Shown here in pieces: positions 39,950 to 50,638 of a stretch of DNA of 64,000 nt. Under the pieces are notes generated by a model. It was not told where the DNA came from. It worked only from the letters and a program-made list of their open reading frames with translations, and made no database searches. A program made the position numbers and the translations under genes. Numbering within the stretch: the first letter of the stretch is position 1; each line of letters starts with the position of its first letter. This DNA is from Clostridium estertheticum (lineage in GTDB: Bacteria; Bacillota; Clostridia; Clostridiales; Clostridiaceae). The stretch is taken from contig NZ_CP086239.1 of assembly GCF_026650985.1 (NCBI RefSeq), forward strand, positions 2,480,001 to 2,544,000. The letters run 5' to 3'.

Positions 39950-40321
39950 TCAAAGAACAGCTTTATCGCCTTCTTCGTTTGTACTTATCCGTACGCCATT
40001 ATCCACCGGACAAACGAATATCTTCCCGTCCCCTATCTGTCCCGTATTGTTTGCCTCAATGATTGTTTGGATCACAATTTCTACATCAGCATCACTAACT
40101 ACTATTGACAAAAGTCGTTTGGGTATATACTGCATGCCTCCTTGCTTGCCCTTAGCTATTTCATTTGGTCTAATATCACAACTAAGTTCGCCAGCAATAC
40201 CTCTCTGATTACCACGCCCAAGGACTGAATTTGCAGTTAGCCCTACGAACCCAAGCTTTTCAAGAGCATCTTTAGTTTGTCCCACTTTCTTTGGACGGAT
40301 GATTGTAAATATTTCTTTCAT
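39950..40321 (-). CDS. nifI2: NifI2-type PII regulator of the anf operon
   Basis: 123 residues. MKEIFTIIRPKKVGQTKDAL at the start and IGDGKIFVCPVDNGVRISTN at the end mark NifI2. It is divergent from the copy at 29764-30147, unlike the nearly identical NifH pair, so it is probably specialised for the FeFe enzyme. It is 12 bases after nifI1. Confidence 0.9.
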   Translation of the reverse strand: MKEIFTIIRPKKVGQTKDALEKLGFVGLTANSVLGRGNQRGIAGELSCDIRPNEIAKGKQGGMQYIPKRLLSIVVSDADVEIVIQTIIEANNTGQIGDGKIFVCPVDNGVRISTNEEGDKAVL

Positions 40322-40333
40322 ATTTGCACCCCC

Positions 40334-40651
40334 TTATAATCCTTTGACGCCAGTTCGCACCGTATAGGCATCTTCCACAGGAACTATAAATATTTTTCCA
40401 TCTCCATAATTTCCTGTGTATGATTTATATTTAATAAGTTTAATAACTTCTTCTACATCCTCATCTTCTACAACTAGCATAATCATAATTTTAGGAAGCT
40501 CATCATAATGCGTTTCTCCAATTGTTATCCCTTTTTGTTTCCCACGACCAAATACATTAATTTTTGTTAATGAAACAAATCCAGCTTCTGAAAGGCCATC
40601 AGCAACACCATCAAAGGCTTCAGGACGTATTATAGCTCTTATCATTTTCAT
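40334..40651 (-). CDS. nifI1: NifI1-type PII regulator of the anf operon
   Basis: 105 residues from the ATG at 40651, seven bases after AGGAGG; a longer in-frame start at 40690 has no such site. MKMIRAIIRPEAFDGVADGL, NVFGRGKQKGITIGETHYDE in the T-loop and YGDGKIFIVPVEDAYTVRTG fit NifI1. It lies between anfH and the second PII gene. Confidence 0.9.
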   Translation of the reverse strand: MKMIRAIIRPEAFDGVADGLSEAGFVSLTKINVFGRGKQKGITIGETHYDELPKIMIMLVVEDEDVEEVIKLIKYKSYTGNYGDGKIFIVPVEDAYTVRTGVKGL

Positions 40652-40736
40652 ATTAATTCCTCCTATATTTACGAAAATAAACACGGACATTTTTTAAATA
40701 TATTGCCATTGCCATGACAAGTTTAGTTGTATAATA

Positions 40737-41624
<888 letters not shown>

Positions 41625-41714
41625 TTATGTACTGCAAAATAATTCTAAGTTAATTCAGTTTGTTCGAATATGTTTCAATTTGTGTCTAACATTCCCAATC
41701 TGTATATTGTTTAT

Positions 41715-41743
41715 ATTATAATATCGTTTATAAGATAATGCAA
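41715..41743 (-). promoter_or_regulatory. Promoter of anfH
   Basis: TTGCAT (41738-41743), 17-base spacer and TATAAT (41715-41720) on the minus strand. The leader is about 150 bases. Confidence 0.7.
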
Positions 41744-42044
41744 GTATTATTTATTTATTATCTCTTTTTTCTTACAATTCTAAATATTGCATCACAATAC
41801 TTTTAGCTACTATCTCTTTTGATAAACTGGCTTATGTTATTGATTTAACTAGGTTTTACGTTATTTTATACTTTTACGCATATACATTATTAGATTTTTT
41901 CAATTATATATGTGATTACATAAGTGGCCACAATTGAATTATTTTATATTAAAAATTTCATTTTGTTAATGTTTCATAAAAATAAGTCTAATATTTTACG
42001 TTAATTTGCTTATTACAACACTATATTCATACAATTATGCACCG

Positions 42045-42081
42045 TTTAGCACATTAAAGTGCAATCTCTTTTATGATTATA
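42045..42081 (-). promoter_or_regulatory. Candidate anfH control element shared with nifH
   Basis: TATAAT (42076-42081)-N23-GTGCTAAACG (42045-42052 for the core). GCAC just upstream can pair with GTGC. It matches the nifH element at 31613-31649 in sequence and spacing. Confidence 0.5.
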
Positions 42082-42151
42082 ATTAAGAGATACATAATTT
42101 AAGCAAAAGAAGACCTTTATATTGGATTTCCTTTAAATTTAGAAAATAAAA

Positions 42152-42197
42152 AAGGGACTGTCTCAAAATAGAAATTTCTATTTTGAGACAGTCCCTT
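42152..42197 (-). terminator. Terminator of modABC
   Basis: A perfect stem of over 20 bp (AAGGGACTGTCTCAAAATAG and complement) followed by T-runs on the minus strand. Confidence 0.9.
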
Positions 42198-42207
42198 CCT
42201 GCTAGTT

Positions 42208-43275
42208 TTACTTCATTCTTATAACTTTATCCGGGTTAATTCTTATTTTTAATGGAAGTGGTTTTTGTTTAATTAAATCCCACTCTTCCTTAGAAATATC
42301 CCACATTATATTATAATCTTTTTCACCTACTATAGGCTTACTAAATTTAAGATATACTTTTATTCTAAATAAAGCCTCGCTAGTAAAAACAACCCAACAA
42401 TTAAAAGTATTAATAACTTCATCTTCTTCACAAATTTCTAAATAATGGGCCCTAATTCCTATATATGTTATATCGCCTTCTATTTCATAGTTAAATGTAA
42501 TTTTGCATCCCCAATCAACAGCTTCTATTATATTAGGTTCCACTTTCCTAGCCTTTGAAATATTTTTACAACCTGTTAATTTAGCAGAATAAAGCGTTGG
42601 TGGATTATTAAATATAACGTCCTTATGTCCAACAGCATCAATCTTTCCACCTGCTATTATTATTATATTATTGCATAATTGATAAGCTTCTTCCATGTTA
42701 TGTGTAACAAAAATTGAAGTTCCCTTAAATTCCTTAAGATCCTCTTTTAGCCTAATAATCATGTTATTCCTAAGGTGCTCATCTAATGCTGAAAATGGTT
42801 CATCAAGAAGTAATATTTCAGGATCTACAACAAGTGCTCTTGCAAGTGCGACTCTTTGTTGTTGCCCACCTGATAATTGATATGGATATCTTTTTTCCAT
42901 TCCTACAAGCTGTAAGTCCATAATTTTCTTACTGATTTTATTAGTTTTCTCAACTTTAGGAATCCTTTTAACAAGCCCGAAACCGATATTTTCTTCTACT
43001 GTCATATTAGGAAAAAGAGCATAATTTTGAAAAAGAAAACCAACTTTTCTTTCTCGTATGGGCATATTTATTTTTTTTCCCGAATCAAATAAAATACGAT
43101 TATTTAACACTATGCGCCCTGTATCTGGGGTTTCAATTCCCGCAATGCATCTTAGTGTCATACTTTTGCCTGACCCAGACGCTCCTAAAAAGCCTAATGT
43201 ATAATTATCTACCTTAAATTTAACCCTAAGCTCAAATCCTTGTAGTTTTTTTATAATATCTACTTCTAAACTCAT
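42208..43275 (-). CDS. modC: Molybdate ABC transporter ATPase
   Basis: 355 residues from the ATG at 43275 (AAGGAGA, two bases after the modB stop). Walker A LGASGSGKSMTLR, signature LSGGQQQRVALARAL and Walker B ILLLDEPFSAL. The C-terminal third is a divergent TOBE-like region without a clear Mop repeat; the separate mop gene may compensate. It powers molybdate uptake with ModB. Confidence 0.92.
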   Translation of the reverse strand: MSLEVDIIKKLQGFELRVKFKVDNYTLGFLGASGSGKSMTLRCIAGIETPDTGRIVLNNRILFDSGKKINMPIRERKVGFLFQNYALFPNMTVEENIGFGLVKRIPKVEKTNKISKKIMDLQLVGMEKRYPYQLSGGQQQRVALARALVVDPEILLLDEPFSALDEHLRNNMIIRLKEDLKEFKGTSIFVTHNMEEAYQLCNNIIIIAGGKIDAVGHKDVIFNNPPTLYSAKLTGCKNISKARKVEPNIIEAVDWGCKITFNYEIEGDITYIGIRAHYLEICEEDEVINTFNCWVVFTSEALFRIKVYLKFSKPIVGEKDYNIMWDISKEEWDLIKQKPLPLKIRINPDKVIRMK

Positions 43276-43277
43276 AA

Positions 43278-43961
43278 TTATTTTCTCCTTGCGGATGATA
43301 CTATAAACATTTGCTTTTCCGCCCATTTATCACTAGCAACCATTACTGTTAGAGATATTATAAATATTAATATGACCCATTTAATAGCATTACCAGTTTC
43401 TCCTGCTACCTCAGCAAAATATATCGCAATTGGTATTGTTTGCGTTTTACCAGGAATACTTCCAGCAATCATTATAGTTGCTCCAAATTCTCCAAGTGCC
43501 CTTGCAAATGACAAGACTGTACCTGCCGCAATTCCTGGCCAAGCTAGTGGTACAGCTACGTTCCAAAAAATTTTTCTCTCTGATACTCCAAGGGTCCTTG
43601 CTGCATTAATAACATTAACATCAATTTGCCTAAAAGCACCAACGCAAGTCCTATACATTAAAGGAAAAGCAACTACAGTTGCAGCTATAACTGTAGCATA
43701 CCATGTGAATATTATATTAATTCCAAATCTACTTAACAACTTTCCTATAGGAAAATTCTTTCCTATAATCATAAGTAATATAAACCCTACAACCGTTGGA
43801 GGAAGTACCATTGGCAATGTCAAAATCCCATCTAATATCCCTCTAGCGCGTCCCTTATAGTTAGCCATAAACCAAGCCGCTGCGATACCAATAAAAAACA
43901 CTATAAAAGTAGCTGTAATAGAGGTTTTTATGGAAATCCATAATGGTGAATATTCTGACAT
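43278..43961 (-). CDS. modB: Molybdate ABC transporter permease
   Basis: 227 residues with about five or six membrane helices. The ABC permease EAA loop is YRTCVGAFRQIDVNVINAAR with LGVSERKIFW. FARALGEFGATIMIAGSIPG is a ModB/CysT-type signature. The start is the ATG at 43961, 9 bases after AGGAG. It lies 17 bases after modA. Confidence 0.93.
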   Translation of the reverse strand: MSEYSPLWISIKTSITATFIVFFIGIAAAWFMANYKGRARGILDGILTLPMVLPPTVVGFILLMIIGKNFPIGKLLSRFGINIIFTWYATVIAATVVAFPLMYRTCVGAFRQIDVNVINAARTLGVSERKIFWNVAVPLAWPGIAAGTVLSFARALGEFGATIMIAGSIPGKTQTIPIAIYFAEVAGETGNAIKWVILIFIISLTVMVASDKWAEKQMFIVSSARRK

Positions 43962-43978
43962 ACACTCCAACTCCTATC

Positions 43979-44800
43979 CTATTTTACAAGAAAACTAAAA
44001 CCATATTTAACAAACACTGCTTTTGCTTTATCACTAGATAAATATTTTAAAAAGACTTTTGTATCATCTATATTTTTGCTAGCTTTAATTACAGCTACTG
44101 GATATACCACTGGTTTTTTGTATAATTCCTTGCCAGCAACAGCTATTACCTTTACCTTTTTAGAAGTCTTAGCATCGCTGCCATATACAATTCCGGCATC
44201 TGCATCTCCTGATTCCACCCAAGATAAAACTTCTTTAACATCTTTTGCGTAAACAGCCTTTGCTTTTACTTTATCAAGAATTTTTAAAGATGTCAATATT
44301 TCCTCTGAGTATTGTCCTACAGGGACAGTTTTAGGTTCTCCCAAAGCAATTTTCTTGTTATTACTGTTTTCCAAATCTTTAAACTCCTTAATAGTCGATG
44401 TAGAATCATTCTTAGTTATAAGCACTACAGTATTTCCTAATAGATTAACTTTAGTAGAATCAATCAGCAACCCTTTTTTCTCAAGTGCAGTCATCTGTTT
44501 CGTAGCTGCTGAAAAGAATAAATCAGCACTAGCGCCTTGTTCTATTTGTTGTTGTAAAATTCCTGAAGAACCAAAGTTATAATTTATTGTAACATTGGGC
44601 TTTTCCTTTTTATAAAGTGTTTTTATTTCCCCCATGGCCTCTGTTAAGCTTGCAGCTGCTGAAATTGTAAGTGTAACTGATTTCTGAGTAGCTACTTTCG
44701 GTGGTGTTTCAGCTGTTTTAGCCTTTTGAGCGCACCCCGTCATTGCCAATGTAAATGTAACTAGGAACATAGTTAATACAAAACGTACTCTTTTTTTCAT
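43979..44800 (-). CDS. modA: Molybdate-binding lipoprotein
   Basis: 273 residues. Lipoprotein signal ending in LAMTGC (Cys near residue 23). Conserved ModA segments: ISAAASLTEAMGEI, NFGSSGILQQQIEQGASADL, GNTVVLITKNDS and ESGDADAGIVYGSDA. It captures molybdate (or tungstate) outside the cell for ModBC. Tandem 10-bp repeats lie just upstream. Confidence 0.94.
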   Translation of the reverse strand: MKKRVRFVLTMFLVTFTLAMTGCAQKAKTAETPPKVATQKSVTLTISAAASLTEAMGEIKTLYKKEKPNVTINYNFGSSGILQQQIEQGASADLFFSAATKQMTALEKKGLLIDSTKVNLLGNTVVLITKNDSTSTIKEFKDLENSNNKKIALGEPKTVPVGQYSEEILTSLKILDKVKAKAVYAKDVKEVLSWVESGDADAGIVYGSDAKTSKKVKVIAVAGKELYKKPVVYPVAVIKASKNIDDTKVFLKYLSSDKAKAVFVKYGFSFLVK

Positions 44801-44831
44801 TTTCTTCCCCCTATAAATATATTTTCTATTG

Positions 44832-44861
44832 TGTTTTGTTATGTTTTGTTATGTTACGTTA
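44832..44861. repeat. Three tandem 10-bp units upstream of modA
   Basis: TGTTTTGTTA twice, then TGTTACGTTA, in exact 10-bp phase, with further TGTTTATTGT. One unit per helical turn, 32-61 bases before the modA start; a likely array of regulator half-sites. Confidence 0.6.
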
Positions 44862-44934
44862 TGTTTATTGTTTTTTATTGTATCGTAATTCACTGAATAT
44901 TTCAACTACTTTTATAAATAATTTATAAATAATA

Positions 44935-44970
44935 AAAAAGTGATTTAGCGTATATGCTAAATCACTTTTT
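44935..44970 (-). terminator. Terminator after the second HTH/PBP-like regulator
   Basis: AAAAAGTGATTTAGC / GCTAAATCACTTTTT stem with a 6-base loop. It separates the regulator from modABC. Confidence 0.88.
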
Positions 44971-44976
44971 AATTCA

Positions 44977-45942
44977 TTAAGTCTCTGCGGTTATAACCCC
45001 TATATCTTTTAGGTCATATCCACCAATACCTTCTAGCTCGAGTTTAAACTCCTTTGACCTAATAATTTGAAGTACAGCCTGAAAATGAGGTTTATCAATA
45101 TCCTCTTTTTTAATTACAAGTTCATAACTTTCAGTTTGCAATGGAATAAAATCAATTTCATTTACCTGCTGGCAAGCTTTTTCATTTCCAACAGCTATAT
45201 CGGCTCCTCCCCTTGCAACAGTGCTTGCTACTGCAAGATGTGAAAAACATTCTCTATCGTAACCGGATATATTATTCCCATCTATTCCAAGCTTTTTTAA
45301 ATGTTCATCTAACAATACTCTTGTCCCACTACCTATCTCTCGGTTTATTATAATAATTTCTGATCGTTTTAAATCTTCCCACCCTTTTACATTCTTAGGA
45401 TTACCCCTTTGAACATAAAATCCTTGCATCCTATTAGCAAGGTGAACTATTATTGCAGGTATTCCAGGAAGCATTCTTTTTACATAAGGTACATTATACT
45501 GCCCTGTTTCACCATCCCATAAATGAGCCGTAGCAATTTGAACATTACCATGATAAAGTGCATACAATCCATCATAACTACCAATATAAGATCTAAGTGC
45601 CTGAAACCCTTTAGTATGGTGTTGTAAATGTCTTGATAATATATCTAGCATAATATCCTGACCACATATAACAAAGCCATAACTTTTTTGAATTTTTTCT
45701 ACTCCATATGGGCTCTCAATTAAATTATAAGAATTAATTCCTTCATCATTACTTTGTTTATTATTTTGAAGTCTTTTAGACTTATTTTTATATTCTTCAA
45801 TATCCTTCATCTCTATTCTTAATTTGTTGCCAACCTTATATGAATTAAGCTCTCCTCTTTTTACCAATTCATAAACTGTGTTCTTAGATATTTTAAGTAT
45901 CTCTGCAACTTCTATTGGAGTTAATGCAGAAAATTTCTCCAC
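44977..45942 (-). CDS. Transcriptional regulator: excisionase-type HTH plus PBP-like domain, upstream of modABC
   Basis: 321 residues from the GTG at 45942, 8 bases after GGGAGG. HTH at about residues 4-50 (ALTPIEVAEILKISKNTVYE) and PBP-like domain from about 95 (GSYDGLYALYHGNVQIATAH, INREIGSGTRVLLDEHL, VARGGADIAVGNEKAC). It is clearly a paralogue of the regulator at 32503-33489. Directly upstream of modA on the same strand, it is the obvious candidate for molybdate control of modABC and perhaps of anf. Confidence 0.86.
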   Translation of the reverse strand: MEKFSALTPIEVAEILKISKNTVYELVKRGELNSYKVGNKLRIEMKDIEEYKNKSKRLQNNKQSNDEGINSYNLIESPYGVEKIQKSYGFVICGQDIMLDILSRHLQHHTKGFQALRSYIGSYDGLYALYHGNVQIATAHLWDGETGQYNVPYVKRMLPGIPAIIVHLANRMQGFYVQRGNPKNVKGWEDLKRSEIIIINREIGSGTRVLLDEHLKKLGIDGNNISGYDRECFSHLAVASTVARGGADIAVGNEKACQQVNEIDFIPLQTESYELVIKKEDIDKPHFQAVLQIIRSKEFKLELEGIGGYDLKDIGVITAET

Positions 45943-46106
45943 TTTTTCAACCTCCCTATATATGGTCTTTCCATATTTATAAATTACGCATAGACTCAAA
46001 ATCTATTTTTGCTTATTATATAAATAGGTTATTTGTCATCTATATTTTATTTATATATTATACTTATTACATTACAAAATCAATAATTAGATGATGTATG
46101 TTTTAT

Positions 46107-46140
46107 AAAAGGCATACTTTCTAAAAAAGTATGCCTTTTA
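46107..46140 (-). terminator. Terminator after the chemoreceptor gene
   Basis: TAAAAGGCATACTTT / AAAGTATGCCTTTTA hairpin. Confidence 0.85.
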
Positions 46141-46141
46141 T

Positions 46142-47440
46142 CTAAATTTTAAATTTCTCTAATAGTCCATTAATTTTTAATGTAAGTTCTGATTGTCCCT
46201 TAACTCTTTGTACTACTTCATCCATATCTTTGGCAGTTTCATTAATATTGACTTGAATATCACCTGTACTTTCTACAGCTAATTGAGAATTTTCTGTCAG
46301 AGTTTGAACAGCTATACTAACTTGATTTACTGTTGCTTCAACTTCTTCAGACATTGATGCAATTTCACTTACCATTGAGCTAAGAAATTCTCCATCTAAA
46401 TCGTATTGCTTTCCTGATATTGCATATTGCTCTAAGACTGGTTTAATATCTTTTATAATATAATTAAGTATGTCATTACTATTTTCTGATAAGTTATTAA
46501 ATGCATCTTGAACTTTTACTATAGTACCTTGAATTGTATTTACTGTTTCTGATGATTGCTCTGCAAGTTTTCTTACTTCATCTGCAACTACTGCAAATCC
46601 TTTACCTTGTTCTCCAGCTCTTGAAGCTTCAATCGCTGCATTTAATGCAAGCAAATTAGTTTGCGATGCAATAGCTGCAATTGCATCTGCCATAACTTTT
46701 ATTTCATGTACTACTTTTCCATCTTGTATCGCTTTTAGTATATTCTTTTCCTTTTCTTCATAAATAATATTGCTCTCATATAAAGCCTTTTCAGCATGCA
46801 TTTGGACTTCTTTCGCTTTGTCTTTTATTTTTAAAGCATTGTTACTACCCTCCATGGCTTTTGAAGATAAAACTTCCATGCTAGAGTTAACTTCGAAAGT
46901 AGATGCAGTTATTTCTTCTGACGTAGCACTAGATTCCTGAACTGATTTATTAATTTCAGATGTTGAAAAATCTATGCCTTTCATTTTAGATGTAATTTTA
47001 TAAGCTGTAACTGAAAGTGCTTCCGATGATAAAGTCATTTCAGAAGAATTAATCAATATTTCCTTTACTAATTCTTTAATATTTTCCTGTGCAGTATTTA
47101 ATGCTTCACCTGTTTGACCAAATTCATCCCTTCTTATAATAGTAATTGGAGTTGAAAAATCATATAATGATAACCTACTTGCTAAATCTCTAATCTTATT
47201 TAGTGGTTTCATTATATTACCACATAATGCATAAGCCATTAAATGGGTAATAACAAATGATATAACTGTAATAAGTATTATTAAATCCCTAGATTTATTA
47301 ATTTGAACTATATTATTTGAATTTACTTGCTGTAATAAACTTATTACCCCTATCCCTCCAGTTAAAATTATAGCTATGCTAATCACTGTAAATACTAACA
47401 TAGTTTTTTTTACTACATCTAAATTTCTAAACCATTTCAT
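46142..47440 (-). CDS. Methyl-accepting chemotaxis protein with minimal sensor
   Basis: 432 residues. Two membrane helices (about 12-35 and 49-70) enclose only a 15-residue outside loop, so there is no classic ligand domain. HAMP follows ([20 protein letters not shown]). The signalling tip is conserved: [20 protein letters not shown] with [20 protein letters not shown]. It may sense a membrane or cytoplasmic state. A sigma-D promoter lies upstream. Confidence 0.92.
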   Translation of the reverse strand: MKWFRNLDVVKKTMLVFTVISIAIILTGGIGVISLLQQVNSNNIVQINKSRDLIILITVISFVITHLMAYALCGNIMKPLNKIRDLASRLSLYDFSTPITIIRRDEFGQTGEALNTAQENIKELVKEILINSSEMTLSSEALSVTAYKITSKMKGIDFSTSEINKSVQESSATSEEITASTFEVNSSMEVLSSKAMEGSNNALKIKDKAKEVQMHAEKALYESNIIYEEKEKNILKAIQDGKVVHEIKVMADAIAAIASQTNLLALNAAIEASRAGEQGKGFAVVADEVRKLAEQSSETVNTIQGTIVKVQDAFNNLSENSNDILNYIIKDIKPVLEQYAISGKQYDLDGEFLSSMVSEIASMSEEVEATVNQVSIAVQTLTENSQLAVESTGDIQVNINETAKDMDEVVQRVKGQSELTLKINGLLEKFKI

Positions 47441-47912
47441 AATAACACCCCTTTGAGCACTTCATTTAAACATGTGAATAATCACACATTTCATTATCGA
47501 CCAAAAGGCCATTTTCTTTACATATATATTCATTTTTTCTTATTTTTTCTTGCATTTCTCAAAATATTAGGCTTATTAGTAACACGTTTTAACCTATATG
47601 ACCTTGTTATTTTTATATTTAAATTTTAAATATATTAAATAAATTTGTTCCTTAGTTCTATTTAATGCCTTTTCAGTATTGATATATATCATCTTACACA
47701 ACAAATAGTGACATTTTTTTTATAAAAATAACATTTTTTATAGTATAAGTGCTATACTATTTAAATACGACTTCATAATATTTCCCATGGGATTTTTTGA
47801 GTTAGGATTAAATGAAACTCAAAATAAAGGTGGTGAATATATAAACGTAACTATCTCATGTTTCGTATTAAAGTGAAATAGAACTATTAACTTAAATATT
47901 GGAGGCAAACAA
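47441..47912. other. 472-bp divergent promoter region
   Basis: Contains the sigma-D promoter of the chemoreceptor (47494-47520) and an inverted repeat ATAGTAT-N7-ATACTAT (47740-47760) upstream of the SH3/NlpC gene. Nothing else is clear. Confidence 0.5.
47494..47520 (-). promoter_or_regulatory. Sigma-D (sigma-28) motility promoter of the chemoreceptor gene
   Basis: TAAA (47517-47520), 15-base spacer and GTCGATAA (47494-47501) on the minus strand, against the consensus TAAA-N15-GCCGATAA. Confidence 0.75.
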
Positions 47913-49091
47913 ATGAAAAAAAGAATGGTTTTTCTAGTAATGCTACTGTCTATAGTAAGTTCCCAAGTTGCAATTGCCGACACTGGTGTTGTAAATACAT
48001 CATCATTACGTGTTAGACAAAAACCTTCACTTTTATCTAACATTACAGGTTATCTTTTAAAAAACGAAAAAATAACTACTCTCGGAAAATCTGGAGATTT
48101 TTATATAATAAATCATGGTGGAACAACTGGTTACATAGGTAGCTCATACGTAAATATAGTAAAAAGCACTCCTGTTACCACTGAAAAATATGGTCAAATA
48201 ACAGCGACAACATTAAATGTAAGATCTGGAGCTGGTTCCACTTATCCCGTGACTGGATCTATTACACTCGGAAGCAAAGTCACAATACTCGGTACCTTAA
48301 ATGGATTTTATAAAATAATTTATAATGGAAAAACAAATTATATAAGTACATTATATGTAAAGCTTGTAAGTAGTACAAGTACCCCTACAGCTACAGTAAC
48401 ACCTGCTGTAATACCTCCAGCAAAACCTACCGGTGTTGGAAATATTATAGCATCTGATTTTTTAAATGTAAGAAAAACAGCTTCATTAGATAGTAATGCA
48501 ACTATTTTAGGTTCATTAAAGCCAAATCAAAAGGTAGATATATATGGATCTCAAAGTAATTTCTATAAAATTAAATATTCTGGTCAATGGGGATACATAT
48601 ATAAACCATACGTAAGTCTGGTTAATGAAACGTCAAGCAGTCCAAGCTACATATCAAATGGACAACAATCTACTACAACCGTTACCGGAAATAATATAGT
48701 GTCTTATGCTAATACATTTTTGGGTACGCCGTACTTATGGGGCGGTGCTACTCCTGCAACATTAAGTACTACTGGTAAATATATAAGTGGTGGCTTCGAT
48801 TGTTCAGGACTTGTAGTTTATGTTTATAATCACTACGGTATAACTTTACCTAGAACAACTATGGATCAGATAAATGTAGGGTCACCTATTAATATAGATA
48901 ATCTTAAAAATGGCGATTTAGTTTTCTTTACAACAAATACTTCTTCACCTTCTGAGGTATCTCATATTGGAATTTATATTGGAAACAATAAATTTATACA
49001 TTGTCCAAAACCAGGCGATGTTGTAAAAGTATCTGAATTAACTGGGTATTACAAAGATAATTTTGTAATAGGTAAACGAGTAATAAAATAA
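47913..49091 (+). CDS. Secreted SH3b/NlpC-P60 cell-wall hydrolase
   Basis: 392 residues. Signal peptide to about residue 23 (SQVAIADTG). Three bacterial SH3 repeats (about 25-85, 92-150, 165-230), each with a LRVRQKPS/LNVRSGAG/LNVRKTAS segment. A Thr/Pro linker separates repeats 2 and 3. The NlpC/P60 peptidase (about 265-392) has catalytic Cys in GGFDCSGLVVYV and His in EVSHIGIYIG. It cleaves D-Glu-meso-DAP type bonds in peptidoglycan. GGAGG lies 9 bases before the ATG. Confidence 0.92.
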   Translation: MKKRMVFLVMLLSIVSSQVAIADTGVVNTSSLRVRQKPSLLSNITGYLLKNEKITTLGKSGDFYIINHGGTTGYIGSSYVNIVKSTPVTTEKYGQITATTLNVRSGAGSTYPVTGSITLGSKVTILGTLNGFYKIIYNGKTNYISTLYVKLVSSTSTPTATVTPAVIPPAKPTGVGNIIASDFLNVRKTASLDSNATILGSLKPNQKVDIYGSQSNFYKIKYSGQWGYIYKPYVSLVNETSSSPSYISNGQQSTTTVTGNNIVSYANTFLGTPYLWGGATPATLSTTGKYISGGFDCSGLVVYVYNHYGITLPRTTMDQINVGSPINIDNLKNGDLVFFTTNTSSPSEVSHIGIYIGNNKFIHCPKPGDVVKVSELTGYYKDNFVIGKRVIK

Positions 49092-49101
49092 TTAACATAA
49101 T

Positions 49102-49135
49102 AAAAGCTTGTAAAATTTAAATTTTACAAGCTTTT
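49102..49135. terminator. Bidirectional terminator between NlpC and LD-carboxypeptidase genes
   Basis: AAAAGCTTGTAAAATTT / AAATTTTACAAGCTTTT perfect stem. Confidence 0.88.
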
Positions 49136-49138
49136 ATA

Positions 49139-50056
49139 TTATTCTACTACAGCATCCAATACATTTATAATTCCAAGTTCCGCATCCATTCTGACCCTAG
49201 CCCCAATTGGGATTGTAAGTTTAGGGTAATCATGACCTGAGCAAAACCCCGAAAACATAGGTATGTCTAAATTGTATAATCTATCCTCAAGAACTTCTTC
49301 TAGTGTAAGGCTTCTTTCATAATGCGGTAAGTCGCAATCTTTAAATTGGCCTAAAATAATCCCCTTACACTGCTTAAGTTTATTTGATAATAAAAGTTGT
49401 GTTAGTATTCTATCAACTCTATAAGGGGCCTCATTAACCTCTTCTATAAAAAGTATTTTATCTTTCATATCAATTTCGTAGGGAGTCCCAAGCGAGTTAC
49501 ATATTAACCCCAAATTACCGCCTATAAGGTTACCCTTCGCTATACCTGGGTTTATACACGATGTTTTAAATTCATCTGGATTTTTAATAGTATATGGTTT
49601 ATACCCTTCCATAAATGTAAACATAAAGCTTTTAAATGTGACCATATCTTCTAAATTAGAAGTACCCATTGGGCTATGAAATGTAGTTAGCCCACATTTT
49701 TCATAAAAAGCATTTAGAAAAACTGTTATATCACTAAACCCTGCAAATATCTTTGGATTTTTCTTTATAATATCATAATCTAGATATGATAGTAATCTAC
49801 TTGAGCCATATCCACCTCTAACACAAAGTATCATGTCTACTGCTTTATTTTCAAACATTTCCATAATATCGGATGCTCTATCTTTATCTTTACCAGCAAG
49901 ATAACCCCATCTATCATATAGATGTTTCCCTTCTATTACATTAAATCCTAGATTATTTAGAAATAAAATTGCCTTTTTTATTGCTTCTATATTTTCAGGA
50001 CTTGCAGGAGAAATTAGCCCAATAGTATCTCCGAGCCTTAACCTTTTCCCAATCAT
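49139..50056 (-). CDS. LD-carboxypeptidase (S66 family)
   Basis: 305 residues from the ATG at 50056 (GAGGGAG, 8-base spacing). The S66 nucleophile segment is CVRGGYGSSRLL with the preceding DMILC. Glu and His of the triad fit ILFIEEVNEAPYRVDRIL and the C-terminal GFCSGHDYPKLT. Relatives are LdcA and the self-immunity protein MccF. It probably trims L,D bonds of recycled muropeptides in the cytoplasm. Confidence 0.9.
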   Translation of the reverse strand: MIGKRLRLGDTIGLISPASPENIEAIKKAILFLNNLGFNVIEGKHLYDRWGYLAGKDKDRASDIMEMFENKAVDMILCVRGGYGSSRLLSYLDYDIIKKNPKIFAGFSDITVFLNAFYEKCGLTTFHSPMGTSNLEDMVTFKSFMFTFMEGYKPYTIKNPDEFKTSCINPGIAKGNLIGGNLGLICNSLGTPYEIDMKDKILFIEEVNEAPYRVDRILTQLLLSNKLKQCKGIILGQFKDCDLPHYERSLTLEEVLEDRLYNLDIPMFSGFCSGHDYPKLTIPIGARVRMDAELGIINVLDAVVE

Positions 50057-50119
50057 CGTTAGCACTCCCTCAGATTAATTTAAAATATTAAATAATTAAG
50101 AAGTTTATAAGATTAATAT

Positions 50120-50398
50120 CTACAAATCTTCCCAATAAATTTTTTCTTCTTTGTCATCTATCGCAGCTGATTTATCAAATAATTTAATAACTACAATTGC
50201 AAATATAAAACCAACGATTCCTCCGCAAACTCTAGAAATTTGAATAGGTGCTCCTATATATTTTCCTATATGTTGTCCTAAGACTACTGCAACAACAACA
50301 ATTATTATCGGGAAGACAAATAGCATAAAGGAAGCTAATAACATATTAGTCTTTTTCTCTTTCAAAGTACCTTTTTCTTTAGATTGATCTATTTTCAT
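50120..50398 (-). CDS. Small RseC-like membrane protein lacking the Cys domain
   Basis: 92 residues. Two membrane helices (about 20-42 and 56-75) match the membrane half of the RseC-like protein at 11469-11888: LLASFMLFVFPIIIVVVAVV versus LMAAFVVYILPLVLVVIGVI, and GGIVGFIFAIVVIKLFDK versus GGIITFVLSIINIKHFEK. The Cys-containing N-terminal half is replaced by a short Lys-rich tail. It is not linked to rnf here. Function unknown. Confidence 0.7.
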   Translation of the reverse strand: MKIDQSKEKGTLKEKKTNMLLASFMLFVFPIIIVVVAVVLGQHIGKYIGAPIQISRVCGGIVGFIFAIVVIKLFDKSAAIDDKEEKIYWEDL

Positions 50399-50638
50399 AC
50401 TAATCTCCTTCCAAACAAAATTTATTTTCTTAAAATTTGCTTAATCACTTACAATTATATATTATCTAGATATGAAAAACAATAATATAAAACAGAAAAA
50501 ATTTCCCTTATAAGGCTATACTTTATAATCAGATATTCTCAATAAAAAGCATTACTTCTCGCTGTTTTATTTGCCACTAATCATTTAAAGTACTAAAATG
50601 AAGTAGAAAGTTAAAATAAATAATATGGAGGTTTTTAA

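Noticed and set aside
41963-41980. Rex site upstream of anfH
   Set aside because: TTGTTAATGTTTCATAAA has a good left half but three mismatches in the right half; kept only as a note.
43372-43860. A 162-codon plus-strand open frame opposite modB
   Set aside because: It mirrors the hydrophobic codons of modB and lacks a ribosome site.
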